Shown here one piece after another: positions 21,801-30,904 of a DNA stretch of 30,904 nt. Within the stretch, counting starts at the first letter, position 1. The number at the start of each line of letters is the position of its first letter. A program made the translations under genes and the position numbers. Origin of the DNA: Scenedesmus sp. ARA3 (lineage: Eukaryota > Chlorophyta > Chlorophyceae > Sphaeropleales > Scenedesmaceae); contig RWJK01001922.1 of the NCBI GenBank assembly GCA_004335835.1, positions 1 to 30,904 on the forward strand. The letters are read 5' to 3'. The notes under the pieces were generated by a model, which was not told the DNA's origin, did not search any database, and was given only the letters and a program-made list of their open reading frames with translations.

Positions 21801-22976
21801 CTGCTGGAGCAGCAGACGGCGGCAGCAGCAGCAACAGCAGATGGCAGCAGCAACGGCGCCAAGCAGACCAGCTCGGCGCCAGCCACGCCGTTGCCTGCAG
21901 GCCTAGGCGGGGCAGCAGGCGGCTACCAGAGCAATGTGGGCCAGTATGCAGGCGCAGCAGGTGGTGGTCAGCTGTACACGCCGTACAGTGATGGCACCAC
22001 CAAGTATGGTCTGCCTGGCAGCCCTGCAGCAGCAGCAGGGTCTGGGTGGGGCAGGTTTGGGCGTGAGGCAGGCAGCCTGGCAGCTTCAGCAGCCGCCATG
22101 CAGCAGCAGCTGGACTTGACTGCTGCTGCTGCGAGGCTGGGTGAGGCTGGCAGGGCCATGTCAGGCGAGGTGGAGGAGCAACCAGCAGCAGCAGCAGCAA
22201 ACACCGCAAGCACTGGTGGTGTGTACGGCAGTGGCTACTCATCGGCGCTTGGCGCTAGCCTGGGAGCTGCTGGCCTTGGCGGCAGTGCTGGCGGTGCTGG
22301 TGCAGGCAGCAGCAGCCCTTACAGTGCTGGCCTGTATGGCAGCAGCTACTCCGCTGGGCTGGGGGCTGGTGCCAGCAGCAATGCACCTGGCTACGCTAGC
22401 AGCAGCACCTACAGCAGCAGCCTGCTGGGAGGCCTTGGTGGCAGCAGCAGTGCGTATGGGGCTGGCGCATATGGCAGCAGTGCGTACGGCACAGCTGGCA
22501 GCAGCGGCGCGTACAGTGCTGGCATATACAGCAGCTTGCTGTCTGGCACGGCAGGCCTGGCTGGCAGCAGCAGCAGCACGTACACGTCAGGGCTCGGGTA
22601 CACACTGCCAGCCGCTGGCAGTGCGCTTGCAGGAACAGCAGCAGCAGCGGGGGGCAGCAGCAGTGCTTACGGCTCTATGTTTGGAGGCAGTGCGTACGGC
22701 GCTGGCCTGGCAGCCACTGGTGCAGGCACTGCGGCCAGCAGCAGCAGCTATGCGAGTGGGGCCTATGGCACATACTCGGGCCTGAGTGGGTTGGGCGGAT
22801 TGGGAGGTGCTGGCAGTCCTGGTGCTGCAGGCGCATACACAAGCAGCTACCTGACTGGGGCTGGAGCCAGCCCAGGGGCTGGTGCAGGCAGCAGCAGTGC
22901 AGCCCCTGCTGTCAGCAGCGGCTATGCGTCTCTGTTAGGCAGCAGCACTGCAGGGCAGTACAGTTACGGCAGCTGA
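12874..22976 (+). CDS. Giant golgin with polyQ coiled coil and GRIP-related (GRAB-like) domain
   Basis: Exons: 12874-12960, 13058-13116, 13296-14202, 14470-17832, 18094-18387, 18575-19378, 19613-19807, 20059-20158, 20432-20559, 21041-21473 and 21760-22976. All phases agree and give 2528 residues. The order is: a short amphipathic start (MWNFNNVASRATRLATTLIE); a Q/Y/G-rich low-complexity region (residues about 55-320); about 1600 residues of Leu/Gln/Ala/Glu coiled coil with many polyQ runs; a C-terminal domain with AELRQQVLAAL, TVVADTLGLSTEDRASLGL and, after a Gly-rich linker, SLADAWAGFLLEQ; then a Gly/Ser/Ala/Tyr tail of about 380 residues. The domain and the ADxWxxFLL motif match plant golgin candidates of the GC3/GC4 (GRAB, ARF1-binding) type as I know them. 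Expected role: Golgi membrane tether bound through Arf GTPase. Two possible in-frame microexons lie at 20674-20691 and 20783-20803. The low-complexity tail after the GRAB domain is unusual. Confidence 0.85.
13318..14090 (+). other. Prion-like Q/Y/G-rich segment of the golgin
   Basis: Inside golgin exon 3, a His run is followed by repeated GY, YQQQ, GYPG and GYEQQ motifs with very few charged or aliphatic residues. The composition resembles FUS-type low-complexity domains. Such segments can drive phase separation; here that is inference only. The nucleotide run is mostly CAG with occasional CAA. Confidence 0.75.
20402..20431 (+). repeat. (CTG)9 run forming a golgin 3' splice site
   Basis: Nine CTG triplets followed by CAG, which is the acceptor of the golgin exon at 20432. 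Shorter CTG runs precede the exons at 19613 and 20059 in the same way. Confidence 0.85.
20674..20696 (+). repeat. First intronic copy of golgin exon 9 end, possible microexon
   Basis: CAGCCTGGACAAGGTG repeats the end of exon 9 (20548-20563), 132 bp downstream. Here CTGCAG|CGA precedes it and AAG|GTGCGG follows, so an 18-base phase-0 microexon (RDSLDK) is possible. Otherwise it is a duplicated donor. Confidence 0.6.
20783..20808 (+). repeat. Second intronic copy of golgin exon 9 end
   Basis: TAGCCTGGATAAGGTGCGG is a second copy, 112 bp after the first. With acceptor GCAGAG| it could give a phase-0 21-base microexon (LVCSLDK), a weak acceptor. One base differs from the other copies in the shared core. 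Confidence 0.55.
21760..22976 (+). other. Last golgin exon: SLADAWAGFLLEQ motif then Gly/Ser/Ala/Tyr-rich tail
   Basis: After the conserved ADAWAGFLL motif the exon encodes about 380 residues of repeated YGS, GAY, SSAYG and GLGG motifs with almost no charge. Tyr spacing is fairly regular. No known domain is seen. It ends at TGA 22974-22976. Confidence 0.75.
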
Positions 22977-23395
22977 TGAGGGTTGCGGGAGATCCGGTGG
23001 CACTGCTGAGAGCCAGCGCATCTTGGTCGTGGGCTGGGCTTGTGACTGGTACCTACAGCAGCGGCCACAGCGACGTTTGGCAGCCTGCTAACACAGCAGG
23101 TCTGTAATGATTGACCTGCTTGCACGTTGTACCAATTTTATACTGCAGAAGAACAGACAGTAGGGCTGGTCAGGTTCAGTAGGGTTTGCCAGGTTCAAAG
23201 TCTGCAACGCATCATTGTTAGCATCTGGCCCTGATGTAGTGTAGCAGGTGTGACGTTTTCTTCACGACGTGTTGTGCCAGGCGGAACAGAACATCCGACT
23301 TTCGAGCTGACATTGCTGTCCAGTCAGTCTCCGTCTTTGAGCTTGGTTGGGGCTTCCCCACATATATTCAATAGTTTATTTCATACCTGTGTATA
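22977..23395 (+). other. Golgin 3' UTR and promoter of the next gene
   Basis: No coding frame of note. The golgin 3' UTR probably ends shortly after TGTAA at 23103-23107. The next gene has AT-rich CATATATTCAATAG near 23360, about 35 bases before its ATG, as a TATA-like element. Confidence 0.5.
23103..23107 (+). terminator. TGTAA poly(A) signal of the golgin gene
   Basis: This is the first TGTAA after the stop at 22976, giving a 3' UTR of about 140-150 bases if cleavage follows at the usual distance. Confidence 0.6.
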
Positions 23396-23766
23396 ATGTC
23401 GAACGTTTACAGCCCCAGCAGGCCGTTACACGCCAGCAATGGCACCCAGACAAAGATGCACGAAGAAATGGCGGAGTACGCTTATTCGCAGGTGATTGCT
23501 GCAGCAATCTGCTGTAACATGTACATTCTGGACATTGGCTCAGCTGGCAAAGGCGCTCTACGTGCGTGTGTTCTGTAACCAGCAATTCTGTTGCTGACCA
23601 GCCTGCTGCTGCTCTTCTGCAGGACGTGCAAGACCTGCTGCAGAAGATGTGTGCTGATTTGTTCACGGAGCGCCCTTCTGATGCCATTAAGTACATGATC
23701 CAGTGGCTGTCAGCAGAGAAGCAGCGGCGAGAAGAGAGGGAGGCAGATGCTGCAGCAGCGAAGTAG
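23396..23766 (+). CDS. Small RIIa/DPY-30-like dimerization-docking protein
   Basis: Two exons, 23396-23491 and 23623-23766 (TAG), join in phase 0 to 79 residues. The second exon encodes DVQDLLQKMCADLFTERPSD followed by AIKYMIQWL, then a charged KQRREEREAD tail. The pattern of two amphipathic helices with a central RP/KP-x-D turn and a hydrophobic IQWL matches the RIIa / DPY-30 four-helix-bundle docking fold. That fold is found in PKA regulatory subunits, the N-terminus of some adenylate kinases, and many ciliary radial-spoke and central-pair proteins. A role as a docking or scaffold subunit, perhaps ciliary, is plausible but not shown. The ATG is the first in frame after a short AT-rich leader. 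Confidence 0.7.
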
Positions 23767-25287
23767 TCAGAAACACAGCCTACACTGTGAACAACTACCG
23801 TGTACTGTACACCATGTATATGGCTCATTCCAGTGTCAATGTTTAAAATCCAGACTGATTTCCTATAGTAAAGTGTTGCTGAACAGGCATCGGCATGTAT
23901 GTGCCAGGCCTGTCGTGTATTGTGGCAAGTGGTAGGCGGGCTGTTACGAAGCAGGTGCTCACCGCTGCTGGCAGCTGGCCTGGCGCACGGAAGCTGGCTG
24001 TGCATGTGGATGAGGCTGCCAAATCTGGCAAAGAGGAATGTACCAGCATAGTGCCATGGCCACCCTGCGGCAAATGTTACTGGCGTGTGTGCTGGTGACA
24101 GAAGAGGTCAGGGATGTTCTCTTGAGAGTAAGCTGGGTGTAACTGGTGCAATGTAGGCAGGCTGCCAGTTCAAATCATGTGCTCGCTGCAAGGTTTTACA
24201 AGAGTTCCGGCACTGCTGTTCAGCCAGCATCTTGGCTAGTCTAGTCTTGGGTGTTAGTCCAATCTTTGTCGCCTGGCAAAGGACAGAGCCAATGTGCCTG
24301 GGTGTTTGTGACACGCGTCACCAACACAGTTGGCAGCTGCCTGGCAGCCACCAGTACACCTCACGGCGACCGGTCATCCCAAGCTCATGAACACAGCCTG
24401 GTGTTACTTGCAAGCGGAGACATGCACAGGCTGGTTGGTGCAACAGCTGCTTACCAAAATCCTGTCATCTATACGGCCATGCTCCCAGCCTTGCAGCCAG
24501 GCCGCCTCTTCTGTGAGGGCAACCACCATCATCAAGCAACCAGTTTGCATGTACCGACTACAACATAACCAAGGACAAGGATACAAAGCAAAAATGCATC
24601 ATCATTGCAACAGCTCAGCCTAGTGGGCCACGTGGCTGCTCAAGAATTGGTGGAACCTGGACATCATGCACAGCGCTGTTGCTGGCAGCCCAGGACCAAT
24701 GCAAAGCAGCGTCAACCACGTGTGATTGGAGCCCTGACACAGCACTGTGCACAACCTGCAACTCATACGTACAGTTGAACATAAATGGCAGGGCAGGCGC
24801 AGCCAGTTCAACAGGCCCGCAGCAGATGGCTCGGCAGACACGTTCAACTCCTGCCACTGCAATCAACCTGCAAATGCAAGCGACCTGTGGTTGGTCGGGG
24901 GCCCAACCCAACTCAGCTCTTGACTCAAACTCTGCACTGCAGCAACAAAGGCTGTCAACCTGTCTGAAATGCAGATGTACCAACGAATAACCGCATGCCA
25001 TGCCATGCGCAACAGGGATCTGCTGCAGAATGCACGCTGGTCTTCTTGTTAGCATGCATGCTGCTGCCTTGAGCACCACTCGCTGGATGTATAAAACCTA
25101 ACACAAAGCAGCCATAGAACCAGGGGGTACAGATTTGCCAACTGACAACCACACAACCCTCCCGCTATCACAACATGTAAAAACACAAGGGTCCAACTCT
25201 GCCACACCTTGCACATCACCACCATCACAGCCCACCTACAACCAGCGAGACACAGCCATAGCAACGGCTATCTCATTTGTGCTCGTG
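23767..25287. other. Interval without recognised gene (3' flanks of two convergent genes)
   Basis: The 3' UTR of the small docking protein lies on the left; a TGTAA at 24138-24142 is the first good candidate signal. The remainder has short open frames on both strands (for example 24330-24623 on + and 24615-25079 on -) with no motif or splice logic I can support. Confidence 0.5.
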
Positions 25288-25292
25288 TTACA
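25288..25292 (-). terminator. TGTAA poly(A) signal of the Hsp20 gene
   Basis: Reverse-strand TGTAA 44 bases after the Hsp20 stop codon, the expected position for a compact algal 3' UTR. Confidence 0.6.
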
Positions 25293-25335
25293 CTTTCACG
25301 CTCCTGCAGCCGCATGGGCAGCGCCCAGGCAGCGC

Positions 25336-26499
25336 TCAGGCGGCCTCGCCGCCGCTGACGGTGATGCGCTTGGGCTGCGGCTGCGCCTTGGGCTCAGCCT
25401 TGGGCACCGTCACCTTGAGCACGCCATTCACCAGGCTGGCCGCCACGCCCTCATCCTTCACGTTGTCGGGCAGCGTGAAGGAGCGGCTGAAGCTGCTCAT
25501 GGTGCGCTCACGCCGCACCACCTGGGGGGAGGGAGGGGCAGCAGCAGCACGGCAGGGGCATCGGAAGCAGGAGTCAGTCATGATGTTAAATGTCGTGTGC
25601 ATGATGCGCTGGAAGCTGGAACAGTTGGTGAGGCCCAGTGAGTTCACTGCCACTGCTGTTGTATGCGCATGCCGCTGGGTAGGTTCTGGAACAGGCAGGT
25701 CTGCAGTGCATGCTGCCAAGAAGGTTCTGGAAGTGCATGCTGGCGGTTCTGCTGCAGGCTACTGCGCCCTGCTGCATCCAGGGATGGAGAAATATCTGGA
25801 AACAGTGAAGAGACACCACATGCGGCAGCAAGCAGCAGCATATTCTAGATCTTCCCTGCAGTCTCCTGCTGGCATAGTATGCATGCACCTGGAGCATGTG
25901 GCCTGCAACTGCCTGCCTCACCTTGCCGTCCTTCTCCTCCCTCTTTTCCTCCTTGCGCTTGCCGCTAATGGTCATCACGCCCTCGTTCATCTCAACGCTG
26001 ATGTCGTCAGGGCTGAAGCCCGGGGCATCGCAGTGCAGCTCAAAGGCAGCAGGCGTCTCCACAATGTCCTGCAAGCAGTTGCATGGAGCAGCAGGACAGC
26101 AGCAGTATAAGTAATACTCAGCAGGCTGCTTGAAACAGCATAGAAACAGCTGAGCTTGCGGCCTGCACCAGGATGGCGGATTGCTGCACTGCTGTGCAGT
26201 ACTGCTGTCCTGCCAGGAGCAGAGGATCCAGCAGGTGTACATCTTGTCAGCTCAAGGCTGACCATCGCTCTATGATGCAGGAGGATTCGCAGAAATGCAC
26301 TATCCTTATACATTTGCCGTGAGTGTTGCAAGCTCACCATAGGGTGGCTTCCTGCAGGCACGCTGCTGGGTCCGAGCAGCGAGGGGAACATCATGAGGTC
26401 GCCCGAGCGACCGCCCAGCGCCCTCTGGAAGGCGCTGTCCAGGGCACGCTCCATCTGGCCAAAGAAGGGATCGTTGCCGAGGTATGGAGACAGAGCCAT
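25336..26499 (-). CDS. HSP20: Small heat shock protein (Hsp20/alpha-crystallin), three exons
   Basis: Exons 26499-26338, 26068-25922 and 25521-25336 (TGA) join in phase 0 to 164 residues. The start MALSPYLGNDPFFGQMERAL resembles cytosolic algal HSP22-type proteins. The alpha-crystallin domain runs from DIVETPAAFELHCDAPGFSP, through MTISGKRKEEK, to RSFTLPDNV and the hallmark NGVLKVTVPK. The C-terminal tail KRITVSGGEAA carries a conserved I-x-V-type motif. It should act as an ATP-independent holdase forming oligomers. Start choice: the ATG begins the conserved N-terminal motif, and only a TTG-initiated extension lies upstream. A TATA box and heat shock elements upstream fit heat induction. Confidence 0.95.
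25730..25742 (-). promoter_or_regulatory. Perfect three-unit heat shock element inside Hsp20 intron 2
   Basis: GAAGGTTCTGGAA reads GAA-nn-TTC-nn-GAA, the HSF trimer target. A second TTCTGGAA lies at 25684-25691. Both are inside the intron between the second and third exons. Confidence 0.5.
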
Positions 26500-26630
26500 G
26501 GTTGCCAAGTTGCAGATATCGGAAGTGGCAGACGAGAGTCGCAGCAACAAAGTGCGTGGAACACAGTATGTGCCTGTATGTGTGCTTTGTATGTGTGCTT
26601 TGTACTGAAAGTTTTGAGAAGCGGGCTCTG

Positions 26631-26640
26631 CTATATATAG
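26631..26640 (-). promoter_or_regulatory. TATA box of the Hsp20 gene
   Basis: CTATATATAG, about 130 bases upstream of the ATG, would place the transcription start near 26600 and leave a leader of about 100 bases. Confidence 0.75.
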
Positions 26641-26679
26641 GCGTGACGCTTGTGCCTGCTTCGGCCCCTCGTCACATCT

Positions 26680-26693
26680 GGAAGGTTCCGGAG
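26680..26693 (-). promoter_or_regulatory. Promoter heat shock element of the Hsp20 gene
   Basis: The + strand reads GGAAGGTTCCGGAG: GAA-gg-TTC-cg-GAg, three alternating HSF pentamers with one mismatch, 40 bases upstream of the TATA box. Confidence 0.7.
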
Positions 26694-26699
26694 TTGGCT

Positions 26700-28803
26700 T
26701 GAATGTCCACGAGGACTCGTCACCAATGGCAACACAACGGCCAGGACACAGCTGTTGAAACCTTTACAGATCATCAGGTACAATTGACACTGCAGAACGT
26801 GAGTGGCAGCCCAAGTCGAGGCCGCTCAGAAACTCCGGACAAACACAGCTGCTGCAGGATCTTCACACACCGCAACCAGGCATGCTCACGTGCCTCACGC
26901 GCTTGAATGCAGTTGCGTTGCATGCATGACTTCTACAGACAACTACTGCAGCATTGGTCATACTTTTGACGGCCGGAGGATTGCCTGCTGTGTGCAGCAG
27001 CTGCCAGCAGCTCCACACCACACATGTAGTCGCAAAATTGCACTACAATGCAACTCGCAACGGAAAGCACATTTGACGAGCTACATGACGATGGCTGTGA
27101 GATGTTGGTTACCAAATGGAGCGTTCAACGCACTGGCTGGTCACACACGCAACCAGGCGACCCCCACCGGAGGCGGCCTGCGGCCCTGCCTCATTGGTGA
27201 GACTGGCAGCATCAGCCCCTCGCGCGCACACAGTGCTCAACCACAGCATGTGTGTTGTGGTCTGCGTCTAGCACACCCAGTGGCGATGAGTATGACACTG
27301 ATGAATGACCAAACAAAGCTGGTGCACCATCACGAAACCAGATTTAATGTAAATAGAACACACGGGTGCAGGCGTACATGCCCTTGACAGCAAGACGCTG
27401 CTGCCCTACGCAGCTCTGTGAGTAAGAATGGAGACTGCTGGTGTCACAAGACACTGATACTGATGGGCAGAAAGCTGCGTGGTACCTGTACGAATTCGTA
27501 CGACAGGTCCAGCTGTATCAAGGGAAGTAGTCAAGTCCTGTAACGCTGTACAACCCGTGCGCCGCTGCAGCCTGAGCCATACAGCAGCATTGCCAGCAGC
27601 ACGGTACTAGGAGGGGTCGTTCCTGCAGCTGTTGCTGTCAGGCTGTCAGGGCGCAGATGACACAAAAAAGCATGCACAGGCCAGCGCAACATGCAGAATC
27701 TGCTGCTAAAGCAACAGTGCGTCAGCGTAGTGCAGCTGCAGAATCATGCACCAAGGTGCTGCTACGCTGTTAGCCACGAGCCATACATACACACATGATG
27801 GACACCACAGAGCATACATGCGGGGTGCCTGGCTTCTTCCAACCCAGCAGCCCTACTGAATTCTGCCTATCCAATCCTGCAATTCTTTATACTAATCCAA
27901 GGCGAGCACATGCTGAAGCCTGCCGCCCTGCCAACCATGTGGTGACTTGCACGCCATGCAAGTGCTGAGAAGCGATGCACCGGACGGCATCCTGCAAGCA
28001 CACCATTACTAGATGCTCAGGCGATACCTGGAGCAGTAAACAATCCAATCAAGTTCTGCATATATCTGCTAGTAGCTGCATTGCAGGCGGCTGCTCTCAC
28101 CACACAGGCAGCGGCAGCAAACATGACCTGAGTGACATTCAGGCAGGCGTGCGCGCCTCCTGCCAACAAGCACCATCACTTGTGCAGCACCACCACTGTT
28201 CCTTGCTATCATTGACGCTTCACTGGTGCAGCTTCACCGCTGACACAAAGCAGCAGCTGCATCATGTGCACGGCTCACATCCGGCTGCCAACTGCAACAC
28301 ACCTGGAGTTGCAGCCTTCTCATACGCTTCCACAAACCAATCAGAGACAGCTGAGCCCTCCTGAGCTATCATGAAAAGCCTCAAGCTCAACCACACTAGC
28401 ACTGTGAACCACCCCCAGGATCTGCTGGGGCTGCTGCTGCTGCTGCTGCTGCTGCTGCCTCTGCTGCATGCAGGACAGCGCTGCTGCATGACACCACATG
28501 TTGGCAGTTCACAGCGCGCAGGACCGCGCTATATCCGAAGAAGTGGAGCAGCGCACGCAATGCGCCATGCACGTCCGAGTGCTATGAACACAACAGATGG
28601 CCAGGCGGCGCAGCTGCAAATCTGCAGCCGGACAATGTCAAATCAACAGTGCTGCTACGGCTGACTGTGGCACCGTCCGCATCGTCACCCTTACTGTACG
28701 TACATTCAAACATTGAAACCATTTGTCAAACCATGTGTGCTTCACATACTGCAGCGCCCGGCAGCACACCCAACACCCCGCCACTCCCTACACTAGCCAG
28801 GGC
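26700..28803. other. Interval without recognised gene
   Basis: No supported gene in 2.1 kb. A reverse-strand frame near 28262-28489 contains AQEGSAVSDWFVEAYEKAAT bounded by CAG and GTGTG, which could be one isolated exon. A CTG run at 28431-28458 gives a poly-Leu translation on +. TGTAA at 27539-27543 has no gene attached. The left end is Hsp20 upstream DNA. Confidence 0.5.
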
Positions 28804-30828
28804 TCAGCAGGCGCTGCCGCCGGCTGCTGCAGCGACTTGCTGCCCTGCTGCCGTGCTGCTGCTGCCCCCCTTGAAGCCATCAGCATGCTGCACATCACTA
28901 TCAGCCTGCCAGCCCTGCCTGTGGGAACCATCAGCGCTCCAATGCGGCGTGGCTGTCAAATAACGCATGCCTGGAATCGGCATCAGCACACCCGACACGC
29001 CCGGGCCGTGCACCCCAGCAAACCTCCGCAGCAGCCACGCGCAGCTGTCAAACACAACCATAACAGCCGCAGAGCACGCCAGCGCCGCAAAGAACGGCCG
29101 CCAGTCGTAGTTGTTGCTGTACCAGCCCCAGTCGGCGCCCACCGCCCAATTCTTAGCAGTAGTTTGGCTCGCATCCCAGGTATAAACAACGCCTGATCCA
29201 GTAACGCCTAGCACGCCGCCCAGCACGCCCAGCACGAAACCAGTCTCGCTGAAAAAGCCTCGGAAGCGCGGCATGAGGCCGAAGATGAGTGGGATGATGG
29301 CGCAGCATGAGAGCAGGTTGCCCACCAGGAACAGCGCCAGAACTGCGAAGCCGCGCGTGGCGATGACGACCAGCGGCACGTTGATCAGCACCACCGCGAT
29401 GCTGCAGCAGCAACAGAAGGGCAGAGAGCGTAGAAGAGCAGAACAGCTAGGTCTGGTGATATTATGCACTGCTTCTGTCATGATGACGAGGCCAATCGCC
29501 CGACTTCGGGGCAGCAGGCAACAACACAGCAGAGCAGGCCAGCAGGGCAGGGACAGGAGGCCTCACACAGCCCATGCATCGTCTGAACCCACTCCCTCGC
29601 AGCCATATTCGCACGCATCCTCTGCTCACCAGCAGGCGATGGCAATACAACAGGGCAGGAGGCCACACACAACCCACAGAAACTCTAGCATCACTCTCTT
29701 GCACCGCTACCACAGGCCATGCGCTCACCGCGTCCACATCAGCGGCGCGTTCTTGATGTACTGCCCGCTGATGGAATGGGACACATGGTCAGAAACAAGC
29801 CTGAGGCACCGGCGCACTGCAACACAAGGCTTTCAGCATGAAGTGGCAGCCGCAGCTCACACACTGCTCTCCTCTCCACAACTTTGTGCGCAGCACGGTC
29901 CTCACACCTTGAACCTTGCAACACACAAAACACGCAGCAACCTCACAAGCAAGACCAGCCAACACCAAATCTTCTTCCTTGCTCACCGCGTCCACATCAG
30001 CGGTGCGTTCTTGAGGTACTGCCCGCTGATGCTTGCCGCCAGCCCGTTCTGCAGGCTGTCCACCGCGCCCTCGTTCATCACGATGGCCAGCAGCACCACC
30101 AGCACGCCCACCCAGCTGTTGACAAGGCTGCTGCCGCTCTTGTCGCCCAGGATCTGCAGGATGTGCATAACAGTGACACACCCGGTGTGAGTGCGCGTGG
30201 AAAAGCTCGGCCCATGCAGTGCATAAGTGCTGCAACCCGTGCACTATTCAGCGCCAATGCCTGCTGTTGGGTGGTACAACTGACCACAACAGAGACACTG
30301 CTTCTGCCTGCACCCCTCTTCTTCCCCGCACCCACCTGCATGAATTACACGTTGGCGCTGCGTTGCAATACACACGCATTCCATGCGCCTGACCTCAGCA
30401 CTGTCAACCCCCCACATACGCCCCACACACACATCGCCCACCTGCATGAGGTACACGTTGGCGTTGATATGCAACACATGGACAGTGCTCCTGCCTGCTA
30501 CTCACCCTTAACTGACATTGTTATCAGCCCCAAGCAGCCCACCTGCATCAGGTACACGTTGGCATTTGTCACGCCCTCCACAGCATAGCCGCCAGCAAAC
30601 GCCAGCCAGCCGCCAAAGCCGCTCAGGAAGATCAGCACCACCACGGCAGCATAGCCAATCATGGCCCCGCCGTGCAGCGTGCGTGCATCTGCGCTGGCCC
30701 ACACGCGCTGCCAGAAGGCCTCGTTGATCATGGTGGAGCCCACCAGGCTGGCCACAAGCGTGAAGATGGACACGTAGCCGTAGTAGTTGGGCCCAAGGTT
30801 TTCTGGCAGCGGCTTGGGCAAGGGGGTC
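28804..30828 (-). CDS. Sodium:solute symporter (SSS) family transporter, 3' three exons
   Basis: Exons 30828-30543, 30153-29987 and 29401-28804 (TGA) join with matching phases (0, then CG|C for Arg) to 349 residues; earlier exons lie beyond the right edge. Landmarks: NYYGYVSIFTLVASLVGSTM, EAFWQRVWASAD, then NSWVGVLVVLLAIVMNEGAV, DSLQNGLAASIS, MWTR joined to IAVVLINVPLVVIATRGF, LFLVGNLL and PLIFGLMP. The order and the DSLQNG / INVP / LFLVGNLL pattern match SSS-family carriers like plant and fungal urea (DUR3-type) or related permeases. At least six hydrophobic membrane spans are visible. Substrate cannot be stated. The C-terminal 60 residues are hydrophilic and Gly/Ala-rich, likely cytosolic. 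Confidence 0.85.
29723..29773 (-). repeat. Intronic copy of symporter exon end with donor (MWTR copy)
   Basis: These 51 bases match 29981-30031 at 49 positions, 258 bp apart. They repeat the codons for ISGQYLKNAPLMWTR and the donor GCG|GTGAGC inside the following intron. Confidence 0.95.
30330..30356 (-). repeat. Second intronic copy of symporter exon end (ANVYLMQ)
   Basis: Shares most bases with 30537-30563 and keeps ATGCAG|GTGGGT; two changes turn the Tyr-Leu codons into a stop-containing sequence. It sits 106 bp beyond the first copy. Confidence 0.85.
30436..30462 (-). repeat. First intronic copy of symporter exon end (ANVYLMQ)
   Basis: Matches 30537-30563 at 26 of 27 bases, 101 bp downstream in the gene. 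It keeps both the ANVYLMQ codons and the CAG|GTGGGC splice site. No flanking acceptor gives an in-frame cassette exon. Confidence 0.95.
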
Positions 30829-30904
30829 CTGCAGGCCAGGAGAGGAAAGGCAGCACAGCAGCAGAGAGATTGAGCAGAAGTTGTGGACCCAGGTTTGAGG
30901 GGGG

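Noticed and set aside
24131..24180. tRNA-like TTCAAATC T-loop motif
   Set aside because: No T-stem, D-stem or acceptor stem pairs around it.
28371..28664. Apparent secreted protein with a poly-Leu signal sequence
   Set aside because: The Leu run is a CTG microsatellite and nothing after it looks like a protein domain.

Overview
This is nuclear DNA from a eukaryote, most likely a green alga (Chlorophyta, Chlamydomonadales/Sphaeropleales type). Genes are broken into many exons by GT-AG introns of roughly 100-465 bp. CAG/CTG repeats are abundant in exons and introns. The pentamer TGTAA, the usual chlorophyte poly(A) signal, follows several stop codons. The protein families (a small Hsp20 like algal HSP22, a plant-type GRAB golgin, a plant/fungal DUF2415-type WD protein) fit this. 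No bacterial operon, CRISPR array, rRNA, tRNA or intact transposon was seen. All exon models were built by hand from splice-site phase and family similarity.

Layout: (1) 230-3499, + strand: the 3' five exons of a very Cys-rich, probably secreted protein made of repeated exon-encoded CCP domains; its start lies left of the window. (2) 3500-8215: no confident gene; decayed tandem repeats, an ATC microsatellite and a few orphan ORFs. (3) 8216-11551, - strand: a ten-exon WD40 protein. (4) 11552-12873: divergent intergenic interval with unresolved coding signals on both strands. (5) 12874-22976, + strand: a giant golgin of about 2530 residues with a Q/Y/G-rich N-terminal region, a huge polyQ coiled coil, a GRIP-related (GRAB-like) domain and a Gly/Ser/Ala/Tyr tail. 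(6) 23396-23766, + strand: a two-exon 79-residue protein with an RIIa/DPY-30-like docking domain. (7) 25336-26499, - strand: a three-exon small heat shock protein with TATA box and heat shock elements. (8) 26700-28803: no gene recognised. (9) 28804-30828, - strand: the 3' three exons of a sodium:solute symporter family transporter, continuing past the right edge.

The genes do not form a pathway; they are ordinary neighbours in a eukaryotic chromosome. The most unusual signal is structural. In four introns of three different genes, the 3' end of the preceding exon, together with its 5' splice site, is repeated once or twice inside the intron, usually 100-130 bp downstream. A second theme is the CAG/CTG triplet: sense-strand CAG encodes polyglutamine in the golgin, while sense-strand CTG runs sit directly before many 3' splice sites.
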